Assembly (NCBI RefSeq): GCF_003945595.2
Contig: NW_024103452.1
Location: forward strand, 4,193,524-4,257,523
Length of the DNA stretch: 64,000 bases
DNA from: Pipra filicauda
Lineage: Eukaryota; Chordata; Aves; Passeriformes; Pipridae
Reading direction: 5' to 3'
A program made the position numbers and the translations under genes. Shown piece by piece: positions 1-13,600 of this stretch. The stretch's first letter is position 1, and each line of letters opens with the position of its first letter. The notes beneath the pieces are model-generated. The model made no database searches. It was not told where the DNA came from and worked only from the letters and a program-made list of their open reading frames with translations.

Positions 1-3000
1 GGAGCAGGAAGAGAAAGAGTGGTTTGCTCATGAATCTAGCAGTCCTTGCTCTACAGGTGATGGCACTTTTCTGCTGTTTGCTCAGCCATGGGTCAGAGGA
101 GATTTAAACTGTCTGAGAGATCCTCTTCAATTACACTGTTCACAGGCAGAAGAAATCACCTTTTTCAATTAGTATAACAGTGTTTAACACAAACCATAAA
201 GCCTTACCCAAATAGAGACAACTTCTATTTATAACATAAAATGCACCTATTTTTTCTTGATTTCCATGGAATTTCTGACAGTAGTTCCTCATGTCATACA
301 ACAGAAAACTAGCATATTATCATCAAATCTCAGTACTTTGTTTTAATAATTAGCTGTGCTCAGTCTTTCACCTTTTCTGATTCTCTTAAATCAGCTATGT
401 TCAGTTTGCAATGAGAATGGTTTAACCCAAGAGCTCTATGCTATGTCCAATGGATAATCAAAGAATCTTACAAAAGTTAATCTTAAACTTTTCCCTACCA
501 AAAGAGACTGAAAATATATTTTTCTCTCTTTCTAGAGGCCTTCTCTTTGTTTACATATATTGTTCCAGCTTCTTGGGTGCCCTTACAACATACCAGCCTA
601 TTTTTGAACAATGACAAAAACATGTTTTGTGTAAAACAAGAATAAATTGTCAAAGACTTTTTGGCCTGTCAATCCAGCACTATGGGATTACAGCACAAGT
701 GTATGCTGGCTAATCTAGGATTCATATGATCACTACTTCCTATCTCATAGTGTGTGCTAGAATTTAAGTTTACAGCACAGTAATGATTAACTAAACCCCT
801 CTTTTTACTTTGACCATAAGATCACACTTTTTCTTTGCCAGTAGTTCTATTATACAGCATCTCTTTCTAATGCAAAAATATTATAGTATCCAACAATAGG
901 ATCAAACAGAAAAAACTGATCTTCATATTCATTTTAGATAAACACACATAATGAAATGCTAAAATGAACCTTTCTGAAAATCTACAGACATCATGGTTCT
1001 GTAAAATATAGGTAGTAATCTCACAAAGACAGATTCCTAGTCATTTCTGATGATTTACATTCCTAGTTGGCTCAGAGCAGGATGTATGGAGACAATCAGA
1101 AATCTTCTCCCCATTGAATACCATGTAAATTGGGCAGTAAATATTCTTTATACTGATATACAAGCAGATGGAGACTTTCTCGAGTTTAATAATTTCCATT
1201 CTAAAAGCTGCTGTCATCATTTATATTTCAGTAGCACTTAAAAACTACAGCTAGGATTGTGCTGAGCAAAATGGAAAGTAAACAGAGCTGGCAGACCAAA
1301 CAGTCAAGTCATTGACTGGAAAGACAAAATGCAAATCATTGTCCATGGATGGTCAGTTTTAGAATCAAGAGTTCCAAATATCCAGTTCAAGTTCACCTAT
1401 AGTGAGTGTTATGAGTTACTATGGTTACAGACAACCCCTTGGATGAAAAAGATGGCTTGCTTTCAGAATTACTGTAAACTTGAATTCCACTCCTGAATAT
1501 ACTGGTGCATATGAGGGAAATTCTACTATGTCAGTGCAGCCACTTCAGATTTATACTGATTTAAATAAGAGCAAATGATGGACTGTAATCTGCTGTCTGA
1601 CTTATAACAGCTCAGAGGTTCAAATGGAGAGGTATATATAATTTATAACTTTAATTAAAAAAATATCTGATGACATGAGTCCCAACAGCACGTAGGGAAG
1701 CAACTAACTTGGTTAGTGAAGCAACCAACCAAGCTGCCAGCTGGTAAAAGCATACCTAGCAGGAAAAATTACTGAGTGGACACAGATTTGGGGCCACCTT
1801 CTCATGCCCACTGACTAACTTCTCAGTGTCCCTTATGTATTCAGGGTGATCTTACCTTTTATAAACGAAGGATGGTCAACAGTTGTCAAGGCAATTTGCA
1901 ATTCTGAGCCTGTGACCAGGCCTAGTGGGAAATATGCTTTTAGCTCCTGACCTTGCTCCAGACCTGCTGAGCTGTAGCAGAAAGCGGCATTACAGTGCTT
2001 GGCTGTGTGCTGGTGCAGGGGAAGGCACTCAGTTTTTAAGCCTAACCAAACACTTCATTCCTACTCTGAGCCAATAGTTTCAGTCGGGTGGAGCTGACTT
2101 TTACTGAAAGTAAGTCACAGACTTTTACTGGAAAGACCAAGAATATCACTGCTTCTGGCTAATACACACAATCCAACCCCAAAGACTGATTCTAATCTAG
2201 GATTTAAATCTCAAAATAAAACTATATATTCAATCCACACAGAAATAACTTATATTCAGACTATACCTACAGACCGATAATGCATAAATGCTTTCTTCTT
2301 CGGCTTACACAACAATTAAATCTTCACTAAATATCAAAGTATTTGAGTTTTAAAAACAGTCCTGTTTCTTTTTCCCCCTAAATTTGAGCTATAGGGTTGA
2401 ATATTACAGAGTCTTTCTTTGGCTTGTCAAGATAATTTTGTGTTTACCACATTAAAACTGTCTCAAAACACTAGTTTAACATAATTCCCCACCACCACCA
2501 TTGTGCTATGTCATCATCTATCAGAGATAATGAAAGAACAAATGCAAATAAGCAATCATTTAAAATAGTAATGTATAGTTATGCCTCTGTCAGGCAACCT
2601 TGGAACACCTGTCAGAATTTTAATCATATATTTTAATAGAAAAATAAGTATTGTTATGAGTAGTGATAAACACAGTAGCTCACACTAACTATTTTTAATA
2701 TTGAAGGACAAACTCTTGGCTACAGTAAACCAGTCCAATCTCATAGCAATGATACAATTTGATATGTTGATAGGCCAAGTCTGGCAATTCCTGCACAAAA
2801 TAAAGTTGAAGAGGAATATATCTTTATTACATGTGACAGATAAAATGGTGTCAAGTAGCTCAATGCAGAAGAACAAGACATTATCATAAAGTTTAGATGG
2901 ACAACTGCATTAACATTCAAGTAAATTTGGCTCACAGAGGCAATAGCATCTCTGGGAAGCTGAGATGGTCTCTTATGGCTATAAGAAATATAAATTGCCA

Positions 3001-3209
3001 TAACAGGCACAATCTATGCCTGGACCAGGAAGACTGTCAAAAAAGGTTTATGTTAGTATATTCTATGTCAAAACCCAAACAGCACTGTAAAGAGCTTATT
3101 TCCATATATCTTTGCATTTGCTAGCTTTCTTCCACAATATTCCGGCATACAGTGTTTGCAATAAGATTATGGCATTAGGGCAACCAGCTACATACATGGG
3201 ACAGGATGT

Positions 3210-3835
3210 CTGGACCTCTGAATCCTGCCTCTACTTCAGAACTATCACTGTAATTAGACAGGCCAAAAAGAAGGAATTTAGAAACACTGCACAGCCATCT
3301 GTCTAGGAAAAGGGAAACTTCACTAGGATTGAAACTGGTCAGGGACATCAAGGACAACAAGAGTAGTCTCTATGCTAAACATGTAAGAAAAAGTCTGGAC
3401 AAGAAAAACATGGGCTCACTGCTAAACACAGTGAATATAGCACACCCTGGCTGCAAAGATGAGGGAAACAAATTCGTTCAGTGTGGAGAAGTCTGCTTCA
3501 GGAGACTAACAGAAGCCTAACAGTACTTACGAGGAGATCATTGAGAAGTCAGAGCCAGGCACTTCAAAGCAATGCCCAGTTAGAGGACAAGATACTGCAG
3601 ACATAAATTGAAACTGAATATAAGGAGGTCTTTTTTCACCTTTTCAATTTTTTTTGAAGAATTTGAATAGGTTTTCCGCAGTTGTTATGCAGTCTCCATC
3701 CTTGGAGGCTTTCAAAACTAGATGTAATAAAGTTCTAATCAACCTGGTGTGGTCCACTGATCCTTCCTGAACAGAAGGTTGAACTAGATAACTGACTGAT
3801 GTCCCTTCTAATCTCAGTCATTCTGTGTCTGCAAT
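3210..3835 (+). mobile_element. CR1 LINE fragment, internally deleted
   Basis: Two separate parts of a CR1 element lie in the same orientation. The left part (about 3210-3435) translates to KLVRDIKDNKSSLYAKH and MGSLLN, which resembles the CR1 ORF2 stretch just ahead of the reverse-transcriptase domain. The right part (about 3475-3835) resembles the CR1 3' end: the ORF2 C-terminal coding region, then an ending that reads AGAAGGTTGAACTAGAT and CCCTTCTAATCTCAGTCATTCTGTG. The reverse-transcriptase core between them is missing. Several stops make it dead. It is antisense to PCLO within intron 3. The identification rests on remembered CR1 consensus features. Confidence 0.75.
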
Positions 3836-5670
3836 TTAAATGTTTGTGCTAGTTGTCTAACATCCCATTATAGTCAGTGGAGATCTAGTCAATACGGTCA
3901 ATGGACTTTAGTCAATAATTCATATGACCAAGTGTAGTTGAATCACATTACTTCATTAAACATATTGCTTAATGACTGTTAAGTAAAGTTAACCTTCATC
4001 ATCTTGATCAGCTGCAGTTGTCCACACCAACTCCACCATGAGGTCCCCCATTAGGGTTAAAATATCAGTTTCCAATCACAAGCCTTCCCATTCTAAAAAA
4101 TCCCCAAACTCTGAAGTGTCAGAGCGCTCAAAATACACACTTTGTTTTTTCAAATAAAGTCCAGCCAGCTCTAGGAAAAATTTTTGGTATAGATTTACCT
4201 AAAGAAATAGGGGAGCTAAAGTTCTGCCATTAGCAGTGTCTGTTACAATGTATGCATTAAGGGTGACATGACACAAAGATTAGATCAAAGAGAAGCCTCT
4301 CATCCCTTTCACCCCCATCTTTGATGCCTCCAACTACGAGTGACACTAGCTGGAAGTGTCAGAGTCCTGAGTACACCAAAAGGCTCCAGATTCCCTTCCC
4401 AGTCTTACATCATCTTTCTGTGTAAACCTCCTCTTCCCTTGCCCACTGGTTTAGGTACTTGGGTTGGGGTCTGCTCTGATATGATGTGGTTGTGTAACTC
4501 CGGGTGAGATTTCTATAGAGAGCCAAGCTGTGGGAAAACTGCTGTGAGAAGCTCCACTTGGGGTTTCTACTCATTTAGCCTCCACCCACTGGTTTGGGTG
4601 CTGCATTGAATCCTCTGTCCTGCTGCATTTACATTGTCTTTGGTTGTACCCAGTTGACGATGGTCTTACCTTGCTTACTGGACCTTTTGGCTCAGCCTGA
4701 AAACTGCCTCATGACTGCAGACTTCATTGGCGATCACGAACAGGACTGTTGGCTAAACTTTGTTACTGTCACCAAACCTGCTCTGTGTGCCCTGTTCAAA
4801 CCCTGTTGGACTGCACATCTCATCAATGAGGTCTTGCTGTCACCCTCAGCTCCCTTATTTACAGAGCCTGGTCATGTTGACTGCTGACAGCAACTGAAAG
4901 CAAAGGATTCTGTAGCATCACCACTAATACGAATGGAAGCATAAGTGATCAATCTTTATTATCACTGCCTCAGACTCTGGGTCACCTTATTGATTTATTC
5001 AGCAATCTATAAAGCCACAGGTGCTCTTAAAAGTGCAGTTTCCATATTTATGCCCTTAGTATGCTCTTCAATAGTACTTTTCAAGATGCCATTCCTCCAA
5101 ATTCTAATCTTTTCCTCCTCCTTGCAATAATATGCATAGACTAAAAACACTTTTAATATATTTCCTTATATTTTAAGTCGACACAGCGCATTTCATATAA
5201 CTCCCCTTCTTCTCATATAAAATAACTGCACATTTAGGAAAGCCTGAAACAAGATTAAAAAAGTACTGAGCAATCATCCAGAAGTGCCTATGATACACTT
5301 TCTGGATTTTGCTGTAGAAATTATGAGTATGTGGCTAAAGTTTCTAATTACAAAAAAATTATATATTTTCAAAAGTTCTACATCTACTCACTAAATCATT
5401 GGCACAAAGAAACAGAGCAGTACCATGAAAAGCCAGCACGCATCACTTTAAGTGATTGTACCATGTTAGTCATCTTCCTGAAAGATTTCATTCATCATAA
5501 TGGTCTTTACTCAGGAAGAATGAAATTTGTCAGCTATTTTCTTTATAAGCTTTCTCTTTCTTTTTGAGTAGCTCAATCATGCAAACTGAGCTCCTTATAG
5601 AACAAGCCACTCCTTCAAAGGAGTGAAACACAGCAGCACCTTACCCATAAGTGGAAGGCTGAAGTACATC

Positions 5671-5755
5671 AGATTACTCATGAGAAAGTTTATTACGTGC
5701 AAGACTAAGCAGATGAGATTACTCATGAGAAAGCTTATTACTTGCAAAACTAAGG
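5671..5755. repeat. Two-copy tandem duplication, about 45 bp unit
   Basis: The segment starting AGATTACTCATGAGAAAG at 5671 recurs at 5716 (AGATTACTCATGAGAAAG again), each followed by a similar TTATTAC-TGCAA-ACTAAG stretch. The copies differ at only a few bases. This is a local tandem duplication in intron 3 with no evident function. Confidence 0.85.
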
Positions 5756-8700
5756 CTTGAACTGTTTCCAAAATTGCCTGAAAATTGTTGTAAGTTTGGA
5801 AAAGTAATGTTCAGGATTCTAGTGCCATACCTTTGAACATATCTGGAAAAAACTACTAAAGAGAGTTGAAGTTTCTCACCTAGCTAATTAGTTTAGAGGA
5901 TGAAGCTCTAAAATCCTAAATGCACTATGAAAGTATATCCCTGGAGACAAAAAAGCAAGCACTTAAACCAGTATTTAGTACTGCTTTTGTTAGTTCTTAA
6001 GGTTGAATTGTTTCAGTCACATCCTGTCAGACAATACTATCTACTAAAACCAACAAACGTATTTCTATCAACTCGAACAGTTGCTTCATGATGCTGATTG
6101 ACCAGTGCCAGCCTCTCTGAAATCAGAGTAATTTCCAGCAACTCTTGAGAGGTAAATCACGGAAAATGACATTTATGTTACCTACTTGATTAATTTTGAG
6201 ACTCCTATCTTCTAAAAAACATCACTGAGACTGTCTTTAATTCAGCTACCTCTCAAACAGACATGATGAAACATTTTTAAGAGCCTGAAGAGCTTCAGTT
6301 ACATGACAAAAGTAAGATACAGTCTTTCTCATAGTGATGGCTTGCTCTTTTGCCACAGACTAACAGAGTTTATCTTGTAGTATTTTGTAATCATTCTTTT
6401 TTTTCCCTTGCAGCTTTAATGTCTCCAAAAGGGACCTACTCAGCAGCAATCAGCAAAAGAAATTTATGATCAAACAGAACTATGTGAAGAAAATATATTA
6501 TGTTTCAGATCACAGAAATCTGATCCAGTATCACCCTTAATTAGCTAACACCATCTTATTTATTTTTACTAACAATCTGCCTATGGAAGTTCTATCACCA
6601 TATTAATCATATCACATGCTCCAATGTCTTGCCAAAACAAAATTCTTGTAACTTCTTCCCTTATCTCGCCTTCTATATTACTTTAACAGTCTTGACAGAA
6701 CTATGCTGACAGACAGCTTGTCACAAGAGTAGGTGCTGCAGAACTCCTGCAGGGGCAAAGTGCATCACCTTCTCATGGGCCAACAAGTGGAGAAGAAATT
6801 ACTTGTGTTGTGCCTTCCCTTTCCTTTCATACACACCCCATAATAGCTTAAGCACATATGTCTAGTTTAGAAGCTGTTGGTTCCATGACTTTTCCACCTG
6901 TAATGAAAACTGAAGGCAACTGAAAAAGTTAACTCTCCTGGTGAGCACCTTCCATATAGTACTTGCAGACAGATATTTCCATTTTAGTAGCTTCCTGTGG
7001 AAAGAAGTTTTAAAAACTGGATAGTGTTATGAAAGCCTGTCCTCAAGAATATATTTCAGGAACTTCATAACCAGGGAAAACACATGATTAATTGAATTGA
7101 TCAGCTTATGATCATTGAAATCCATTCCTGTGACTGACAATCTGCATGACTTTCTACCTTTATCTTTGTAGGTTATGCATAATTCAAATATACACTGCTT
7201 TGACTCGCCTCACTTGAAATTACATTACAGTGCTCATTTGGGGTCTGAATCAAAAAACCTTATAAAAATGGACCTCATGTATTCTTTCTATGCACTATAA
7301 GGTCTTCTTTGATTTTATTTTGCTCATATATCAATAAAGCCTTCAACATTAGGCATCCAAGCATTTAATAGATTAGACTCCTGGCCTTTTTGACTGAACA
7401 AGGAAAAAATTTCACTGAAGTTAAGAAGAACTGGTGATACAGTAAAGATTTAGAGTCTTGATTGGAAACCAAACAGCTTACAAAACATACACATAAATCT
7501 TTGAATTAATCACTTGCAATGAATCTTTGCACTCCCCTACATTTACCCCATCAAATGTATTCTAACCACCATAAAACCCAATATGCAGAAATATGCACAC
7601 CATCTGCAGACACATAAGGAAGTGATATACAGTATGAAACTATGCATTTGAATCTCTGTACACTTCCATTATGTTTTATGATGCTAAGAATAGATAGCAG
7701 AGGGATGGAAGCCCAAAACTAAACCACGACACAGATAATTTAAGAGCCCTTCTTTTTAATACTTGCATAGGAGTTATGCCATCTGCCATATTCTTCCATG
7801 CTGAAGCACTGGCTTCTGGTTCAGTATATTGAGGAGATAAAAATATAACTGCAAGGAAATACACTTTTGTTAACCACTGGAGTTATTACTTTTTATTACA
7901 CTAGCTTGCAAATAATCATCTTTCTGTCAGCACCTTCTTTCCTCTTGGCTTGTTTCATTTCTCTTAATATTTAAAAAAATGGATATTACTTTTTGTTAAT
8001 TAAACATGTTCACACAGATCAGTATCAAGTGGAAAACAGGCAATAAGAAAAACTGCTTTAAATGGTTGAAAATTACAGGTGGAGAAAAGAGAATTACACT
8101 AAAACAGTGTTATGAACACAAAATTCAAGATGTATCTCTTCTCAGAAAGATTTAGTGCAACAGACTTGAAGTCAAGTGCAGAGAAATAAGTGATGCCAAG
8201 GAAACAGCAGATGACATCTATCAACAGAAATAAATATTTTTATGTGAACAGAAACTGTACATGTAAGGCACATTCAAAAATATGAAAGGATTTAGAAGGT
8301 GTACCAAGGGGATGACTAGTTTCTAACAACTAGTACCTGACCCTAATTTATCAGCAAGTACATATTTTGAACTTTGAAATTCAAAATATGACCTTAAAAC
8401 AGTGTCAATCTACTGGCATTCCTTTTCCTTTTTAATGAATGATTTGTGTAAATAAGATTCCAATGCACAAAGAGAGGAACCTCTGCAGAGGAAACTGAAT
8501 TGCCATTGCAAGGGCACCTTGATCTCTCCTGTTTTCTACTACAGACATACAAAGTTTCGTACTGAAAGGAATTAAATGTTTTTCAATTCATTTTTCCATG
8601 ATTCCTCACAGACAATGAAGCCACTTTCTCTACAGTCTGTGTAAGTAATAGGAAAATAATGAAAAGGAATATTAATCCCCTGCAATACAGACAATTAATC

Positions 8701-10029
8701 CAAATAAGGACAGAATTAGTCAGTTGGAATAAAGCAAACTGAGGGAAAATGGTGCAACCACTATCATAGCTTCAGATTCACAAAGAAAATTAGAGTAAAT
8801 TTTCCTAAGCATATATATCCTGCATGCTGATGAAGACACAAACATTTCCCCCTGGTTTCTGTTAAAATTATAATATATCAATAATTATTTGCTACTAATT
8901 ATGAATAAGTGAAAAAGTGGAATTTATAATATCTGCTCTAGTAGAATTTCATTCTAGTGATAATACATCAATTCTGATGTCATAGCCCTAGATCTAAAAG
9001 GCAAATGATTACTTATTTTTGAATTGCAAGTTTAGATCAAAAAAAATATAGATTATGAGCTTGCAGAGAATTATTAATTCTATATGGACAAGTCATCCAA
9101 ACAAAACATTATTAAGAGCATGAAACACCTCATAAATCCTATTAGAAGACAGGGATTAACTGTTTTCGCATTCATAAAGGTTCAGAAAATAGATAATTAC
9201 TGAACAAATTTTCATTTCAGCATACTTCAAAGCCCTGTAAATTACAAGGTGTTTTTAAAGCCTCATACTTCACAAAATGCATATACTGATTCAAGATGCA
9301 AAAACAGAAGTTATGCAACTGGAAAACCAGTTACTAACTAATGAAGTTACCTAATTAACCCTGTATTTCTTTGTCCCCCCACTGCCTCAGAATAAAAAGA
9401 GACACTTAAAAAATGAAAGTCTTTAATGTTTAAGATCACAAGAAGGAGCCCCATAGTTAATAAAAGAAAATAGTATAATTTCAAATATAAACAACACCTC
9501 TTTCAGTAGATGTGGAAAGGAGGTTGATTTATGAGGAGGTGAAAGTAGAAAGTGGCATTTAGGTGATCAGGTTCCATACGTACAGACCAGGTGCAAAATT
9601 CAGTTCCTGGAATATCATATGAAATTTTAGCTTGGATCCTTTCCTGACCATTCCTTCTCTCCAAAACTGTATCTATACCTTTTACTGTTGAACTTGTTAA
9701 CATAACTGGGAGAAGTCAATATACACCTGCCATGGAGATGATCTGCTAGGATATGTATTTTGTAGAGATATCACAGTAATTCGAAACCTGCACTTTATAC
9801 CTTTGACCAGAATCATGGTCTGTGTAAAGTTCACTGTTTTACAGTGACTAATGGCCACTTTAGAGTTAGTATTCCTTAGAGTGGACAGATCAGGGTTTCC
9901 TCTGGACCCCATCACCTTCAAAAATGTCTATAAGTTGTGTTTACAGCAAAGTCCTTCACCTCACCTGCTGGCACGTGTGTTCTGTGCCCTTGAGCATGGT
10001 ATGAAAATAAGGGGAATAAATAATCAGGC

Positions 10030-10635
10030 AAAAGACACGCTTGAATACTTGCAATGTCCTGGGTTGTGTTAGTTAAGAGCATGGCTAGCAGGTCTAGGGA
10101 GGTGATTATTCCCCTGTACTCAGTAATGGTGGGAGAGTGCTTTGTCCAGTTCTTGGCTCCCCAATAAAATAAAGACATAGAAATACTGGAGCAAGTCCAG
10201 TAAAGAGTCATGAAGATGGTTAAGAGACTGGAGTATCACTCACACAAGGAGATGCTTAGAGACCTGGAACTGGTAAAAAGGAGAAAAGAAGGCTCAGGAA
10301 GGTCATGTCAATGTATGTGAGTGAAAAGAAGATAAAGTCAGTCTTCTCAATGGTATCCAATGGATGGACAAAAATTCAGATGAGCATAAATTCAAATATT
10401 AGGCATTTCATTCATTCATTTAAGTTCATTTGAATTCAATTCATCATTCAAATAACTATTCATTTAAGAAAATACTAAAGAAAAAAATAAGGAAGGTGGT
10501 CAAAGGTTGTCTACAGAAGTTGTAGACTCTCAGTGTCTGGAACCACTCAAATCCTAATTGGCCCTGAGAAACCTTCTTCAATTGACCCTGATTTGGGTTG
10601 ATCAAGATGATCTACTCTGATTTATAGGTGGACGG
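10030..10635 (+). mobile_element. CR1 LINE 3'-half fragment
   Basis: The sequence reads like a degraded CR1 3' half: CCTGGGTTGTG, then AGCAGGTCTAGGGAGGTGATT, then an ACTGGAGCAAGTCCAG block, then AGACCTGGAACTGG and AAGAAGGCTCAGG, ending near 10635 after a TTGGGTTGATCAAGATGATC stretch. The usual TTCTATGA tail is absent. A degenerate TTCA-rich simple repeat (about 10405-10470) interrupts it. It lies antisense to PCLO in intron 3 and has no intact reading frame. Confidence 0.75.
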
Positions 10636-13600
10636 AGCTTCACCCTGCCCAATACAGGTGCTAAAGACATATAGATACTTAAAACATAAAATATATCTTC
10701 ATTTCATCCTGGAAAGAACAAGGAGCAAACTCAAATGTGCCTAAGGAACTCACCAGGGAAAGTGCATCATGCCTCAGACCAATGCCTGGAACAAGCCAAT
10801 TCACCATATAGAAATGTATTAAAGCTGAAACTTTCTTGATTCCAGTTACCAACAGCATACAGAAGAAAGGAAAAGGAGGGAAGAGTAAGAATTTAACTGA
10901 AGCCTCTATTTATGTCTGTACCTAATTATAACACATTATGGATTCAAACATAAGTTCCTCTAGCTACACTGCACATTGCGACATTGACCAGATTTGTCGT
11001 TTGAAGGGTGACCGAGCGCTAACACAATCCTTACAGGTCTGAAGAAGAACCTGTCCAGTTAAAGTATTTAAAAGGATGCCAAATCAAATGAGAGATTATG
11101 TTTTGATCAGGAGATCCTTCCGCTGACAGCTGATATAGAAGTAAAATAGCAGCGCTCTTTCCCTTTAGAGGTCTGGGATAACAGTGTAATCGAGTCCCAG
11201 CTATACTGGGCACATGACTTTAAAAATTCACTACACAGCACAATGCAAGTGTTCTTGGCTCAAACAAAACAGCAGCGCATTGTAGGTCAACACAAAGGTG
11301 CACCTACAGAAGCCTGCGAAAGAGGTGGTTCTGTTTGACTTGCTCTGTAATGAGTACAAAGCCTACACTTTCCTAGTCTTGCAAATGTCATACCAGGACA
11401 TCAACATTCAGCCACCTCAGGTAGATACAAAATGGTACTTTTTAAAAAAACAATCTAACCAGAATTTTGTTTTATTCAAAGTTCTTGCCTTTCTATAACT
11501 AAAATTAAATATTGCAAAAATGCAAATGCTTTTAGAGATAGTGCTAAAACTTTAATCCAATGTCCAGCTCTGACTGTAAAAGAAAATAGAAAACAACTCT
11601 GTTACAAAACACTAAAAAAACTGTAGTTAGAAGGCAGAACGTATTGAAACTTTAGTGGTTTATCCAATTTCAATGTAAAATTGACTTCTGAGCAAACAAA
11701 ATCTTTAGGGTACATTACGAAAACATTTAAGAAATAACAAGTATTTCAAATATTCGTTCAAAAATAACAAGTATTTTTTCCACTGTAATTCCAAAGCAAG
11801 AACAGAGCACCTGAAGGTGCCCAGGTTGGTTTTGATGTACAATGTCAGTTCAATGATTAAGTGAAAATTCCCACTGAATTTCTGTGAGAAAATAATATTT
11901 ACACAGACATTTAAGGGTGGGTTTGTTGGTTTGGGGGAGGGTGGGGAATAGGAACAGGTATATCTGACAGCTTTTCCAGAAAATAAGGATCTTAATATCA
12001 TGCTCTAAATGTACAAAAAGATAGTTACTAACTAATACCCTGAAGACAGTAGCTATGAGTTTGTCAGCATTCAGAAAGAAATGCAATATCTTTATATTTT
12101 CATCTTATATAAAAGGGAATATACAAAACTTAAGATCAATTACAGAAGTGACACCTCAAAAAAAATTCAGATATTTGTATTGACAACTACTGATGAGGGT
12201 CAGAGTTATGTTATCATCTTCAATGTACTCCTGTATTTGCAAATTTTTGCAAGTATGATAATGCCATTGTAAAACAAACAGACAAACCACAACAATATAT
12301 TACTTATGGATATGTCAGGAAAATGTTCAGAAATCTCAATTTTTTTTTTAAATATTATCACCTGCAGGTTTTAGCATAATTATTCAGGTAACCACTAGAC
12401 ACAAAAACTTCTCAAAGAAGTAGCTACCTGCATTAAAACAGTATATTTAAGGACAAGATTTCCTATGTTCAATTTTTAATCTCTGTACATTACAACTGGA
12501 CCATTTCCAATGTGAAGGCTGTTTGCTAAGGAAAAAAAGGAAAAAATAAAAAAAAAGTGAAAAGAAAACCCAACAAAAGCAAACCCAGAAGATTACTAAC
12601 CTAGAAATACCAAAAACAAAAGACCACCAGATGGTCTTTCAAGTCTTGTCCTTAGAAGCCTAAGTTACCTCACTGTCTGAGTAATTTCATTAACCTCCAA
12701 AACACAGATGGAAAACTAATGCACCTCATCATTCTTCTCAGTGAGTGTTCTGGTCTGATACAGCCGACTGGCTTTTACTTTTCTTCTAGTGATGCAAATT
12801 TTTTTTTTCACCCCAACTCAACAGCATTTTGTGCAAAATTCAGCAGCTAATCCCCCTCTTCAACATCAGTCTGTGACGTCCTGTTTCGAATGCTGCTAGA
12901 CAGCATCTCCAGCAGCTTACTGGCATAAATCTAATCACCTTTCCACAACTATATAATGGCTTAGGTTCCCCTCAGCCTCTATCCTTACTCTTAGTAATAC
13001 TGGAGAAATCAATTTAATAGATAAATAACAATAGATCTAAAGCCAGGGTTGTTCTCATTCTGGTCCATTGAACTATATAAATTTCAGAAATATTAAAAAT
13101 AACTACTTTCCACTGTCTCTTTAAATGAATCTTCCATTACTCAGGGAGAAATATTGCTGCATAGAAAACAAACAGAAATCAGGGAAGTGTCCCACCTTGG
13201 TCACTTTTTTTCTTTCTTTACATCTTAAGGTTTAATTATTTTTACTGCTGGTCACACCTCATACAAGCAGTTAAAATTAATTACACTTGTGCAATCCCAT
13301 TAAGTCTAAAATCACCCCATAGCAGTGGCAAACAAGTGATTTTTAGACTTTGTGCAGAACGTTGACCTTTCTTTACTAACATACTGTCATGGTGTGACGA
13401 ACATTCAGCTTTTGGTCAGCAAAAACATGACATGAAATTTTCAACATAAGCAGGAATTGGAACTTAACTGCTTTAACAACATGAACAGCTTTGTTCTGCA
13501 AGAAATGAGATCACAAAATGTTTGCAAATGTTTAAATTGACAGGATATGTCAATTTATATTTCAGTATATATATGTCTTTTCAGAATTTTATTTTTACAA

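Noticed and set aside
5671..5755. Possible CRISPR-like direct repeat
   Set aside because: There are only two adjacent copies with no spacer and the context is a vertebrate intron; it is a simple tandem duplication.
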